Shown here: piece by piece, positions 62,201 through 64,000 of the stretch
Numbering within the stretch: the stretch's first letter is position 1
Layout of the letters: each line of letters begins with the position of its first letter
NCBI GenBank assembly: GCA_017979445.1
Contig: CM030711.1
Coordinates: forward strand, 9,083,221-9,147,220
From: Akebia trifoliata
Lineage: Eukaryota; Streptophyta; Magnoliopsida; Ranunculales; Lardizabalaceae
Length of the DNA: 64,000 nucleotides
Direction: 5' to 3'
Notes under the pieces: model-generated
Databases searched by the model: none
Told to the model about the DNA's origin: nothing
Seen by the model: only the letters and a program-made list of their open reading frames with translations
Translations under genes and position numbers: made by a program

Positions 62201-63135
62201 AAAAAGCTTTCATCTTTTATTTCTTAAATAATGTTTGGGTCTATTTGAGGTATTCCTAAAGAATTAGATTAACATCTTTGCAAGTTTCTTGGGCTCACAG
62301 TTTTTAGTTTCAATTGTTTTGACAGATGGATTTAGTTGAGCTGGATAATGATGGAGAGAGCATCATAGAAGAAACATCTGCCAATCAGTTTCTTTCTCCG
62401 GGTTCTCCTGATGTGAATGACATCTTTGGAGATCCACACATACTTCCTCGAGTTGGAGATCAGTACCAAGTGGAAATTCCACCCTTAATTACAGAATCCA
62501 ACCCTCAGCTTTTAACAAACCCATTTGATACTGAAGTCATGGTTGATGTTGATCATTTTTTTCTAATGGGATTACCCATCCCAATCATTTGGATCCATGA
62601 CCAAGTTAATATTAAGTCCGAATCACTAGAATTTCTTGGTGGCCCAGATGTTGCTCTTGATAAAAATGGATCGGCAGAGTCCAAAAACAGTCAACAAAGC
62701 TATATATGTTCAAATAACAAAGATTCAAATTTTAAAGATGAAGCTTTAGATGTACACTTACCTTTGCAACAACATGAAAATTCTAACTCGGATCAGAAGT
62801 ATACGGGCAAAGGTTACGTTCCGGTTCCTGGCTCATTAGGTAACTCTTGGAGTGATATGGAGCGGGAAAGCTTTCTTCTTGGTCTCTACATTTTTGGGAA
62901 GAATCTTGTTCAAGTGAAGAGATTTATTGAGAGTAAAGAGATGGGGGATATATTATCATACTATTATGGGGAATTTTATAGGTCTGATGGACACCGTAGA
63001 TGGTCAGAGTGCCAAAAGATAAGGAGCCGGAGGTGTATAATGGGACAAAGGATTTTTACAGGATGGAGGCAACAAGAATTGTTATCACGTTTGCTTCCAC
63101 ATGTATCAGAGGAATGCCATAATACTTTGTCAGAG
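59280..63135 (+). CDS. ELM2-SANT domain nuclear protein, 5' part (gene continues past the edge)
   Basis: A CT-rich leader exon (about 59280-59443) ends at a GTAAAC donor; the 2.9-kb leader intron ends TTTTGACAG at 62325, directly before the start codon at 62326. The first coding exon, 62326-63135, encodes 270 residues and ends in phase 0 at GAG/GTAATA. LPRVGDQYQVEIPPL at 40-54 is the core of an ELM2 domain. WSDMERESFLLGLYIFGKNL at 175-194 through EMGDILSYYYGEFYR to 219 is a SANT domain. GWRQQELLSRLLPHVSEECH follows near 246-265. The sequence matches, from memory, Arabidopsis AT2G47820-type proteins, which share the layout of MTA/CoREST-like corepressors. A chromatin role through histone-deacetylase binding is inferred. 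The leader carries a 6-codon upstream frame. No later exon could be identified before the window ends. Confidence 0.82.
59418..59438 (+). promoter_or_regulatory. Upstream ORF in the ELM2-SANT leader
   Basis: ATGAAAGCTCACATCTTTTAA encodes MKAHIF and ends five bases before the donor of the leader exon. If the leader is spliced as drawn, ribosomes meet this ATG before the main start. Its effect is unknown. Confidence 0.4.
60445..60535 (+). mobile_element. Weak SINE-like copy in the leader intron
   Basis: CTAACTTAGTTGATAAAGTC followed by GGGTGGTTATACAATAGACC resembles the A-box part of the 16285 family; the B-box part is poor. Confidence 0.25.
61166..61688. mobile_element. MITE-B, complete 523-bp copy with 9-bp target duplication
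   Basis: It begins GGGAAAATTACTTAAAGGAC and ends GTACTTTAAGTAGTTTTCCC. TTAATTTTT lies directly on both sides, a perfect 9-bp duplication of Mutator type. The inverted arms extend about 80 bases (CTTTCTAAATAGTCC, TTTTGGGCAGTATCTTAATA and inverses). The centre has repeated, mutually inverted GAGTTCGAC/GTTGAGTTCA words. It sits in the leader intron of the ELM2-SANT gene. Open frames over it on both strands are artefacts. Confidence 0.82.
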
Positions 63136-64000
63136 GTAATAATGTTTCAGCTTTCCTCTTTAATTTCTCTGACCCCAATATTTGGGATGAATAAAAGATG
63201 AAGATGGACTCTCTTTCTGTTCTTTAGTTATGTGTTTTTTTTTTATATTATAAATTGGGACTCGGAAAATAGTCAAAGTTGTTCTAGAATAAGGAAAGAG
63301 ATCTGATAAACTGAAACTTTTCTAAGAAATTTTCTTTTCCATTGATTTGATATTTTATTAGTCTCCAAAATATTGTCAAACAACTTTGTTTACCAAGACA
63401 ATTGAGTTTTTTATGCACTCTAGATATCTCTATTGGATACCATCTACACCCAAAGCCTTTCTTATCTTTTCATCCTTGACAAAGCTTCCATCACTTTTAC
63501 AATTCTAATTCTAAGAAAGTTTATGTGCCACCTTTTTAAGATAAACTTTTCCTTCTAGTTTGAAGCATGCTATGTGGTCTTTACTTGTATTTGTAAAGTA
63601 GCCTTGCCATCTTTTCTTATTCTCTGATCCCTTACAGGACTCCTGGTCGTCATTATTAATGCATCTAAATTGATTTAGGTCTTTAGTTTTTCTCTCTTAT
63701 TCTTGCAAATTTGTAAAAATCTTCCCCAACTATTTGGTATCCAACCCACTGTTTTAAGTTATAATATGACTCATGTTTTGCTTGATTTTTTTTTTTTTTT
63801 TGTTTCCTTTACATACTTCAATATTTTAAAGTTTCTTGCTTTTAGTTCATTGCTTAGTCTTTACTTGGGCCTCTTTTCTCTAATGGCCTTTGAACGTCAT
63901 TGTTCTACCACCACTGTTATGAGTGATGTTCACTTTAAACTATCTTACAACTTTTTATGTTTGCTAATTTTTTAATAAAAATCTATTTCATTCTTATTTA
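63136..64000. other. Intron of the ELM2-SANT gene, to window edge
   Basis: The stretch is T-rich and intron-like. The open frame at 63703-63975 has no recognisable motif. No downstream ELM2-SANT exon is seen, so the rest of the gene lies outside. Confidence 0.5.

Noticed and set aside
63703..63975. 90-codon frame near the right edge
   Set aside because: T-rich intron of the ELM2-SANT gene; no motif, and it does not continue the protein.

Overview
This is nuclear DNA of a flowering plant, probably a dicot (the species cannot be read from the window). Genes are split by many AT-rich GT-AG introns. Single-gene islands sit in AT-rich, transposon-filled intergenic DNA. The proteins belong to plant families: a HAK/KUP potassium transporter, an NF-YB subunit, a BAHD acyltransferase, an ELM2-SANT protein and a CUL1-like protein. 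A decayed piece of chloroplast rbcL lies in nuclear sequence.

Layout. 1-3540: LTR-retrotransposon-like remnants. 3541-4912 (minus): a short CUL1-like gene, six in-frame exons, N-terminal cullin region only. 5732-9500: tandem array of about 0.7-kb units, each carrying part of a Mutator-like MITE, with a hAT-like element inserted in one unit. 9576-12020: a copy of the 922-1614 segment, then a Tat/Ogre-like LTR remnant. 12034-15290: nested MITEs, an LTR-like piece and elements rich in GAACCGAACC or AACCCGA words. 15465-19249: partly resolved gene of unknown function with small MITEs, a SINE and a possible plastid fragment in its introns. 20083-23505: purine-rich tract, an intact 380-bp MITE and a 5'-truncated L1-type LINE (minus). 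24960-25548: rbcL fragment. 26889-34060: complete HAK5-like gene (7 exons, 758 aa). 38331-38870 (minus): intronless NF-YB gene. 40540-40960: RTE-type LINE debris. 46092-46164 (minus): tRNA-Thr(AGU). 46991-48091: small CACTA element with a 3-bp target duplication. 49455-51338 (minus): BAHD acyltransferase whose conserved intron has an unusual donor. 51340-59250: mostly decayed repeats. From 59280: 5' end of an ELM2-SANT gene that runs off the right edge.

The genes do not form a pathway or cluster; each is an ordinary stand-alone plant gene. The repeats are the most structured part. Two MITE families (called A and B here) have long inverted ends and 9-bp target duplications, which points to Mutator-type transposition. 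A third, hairpin-shaped family (C) has at least six copies, one inside a HAK5 intron. Family names and relationships are judged by eye and from memory; no search was run.
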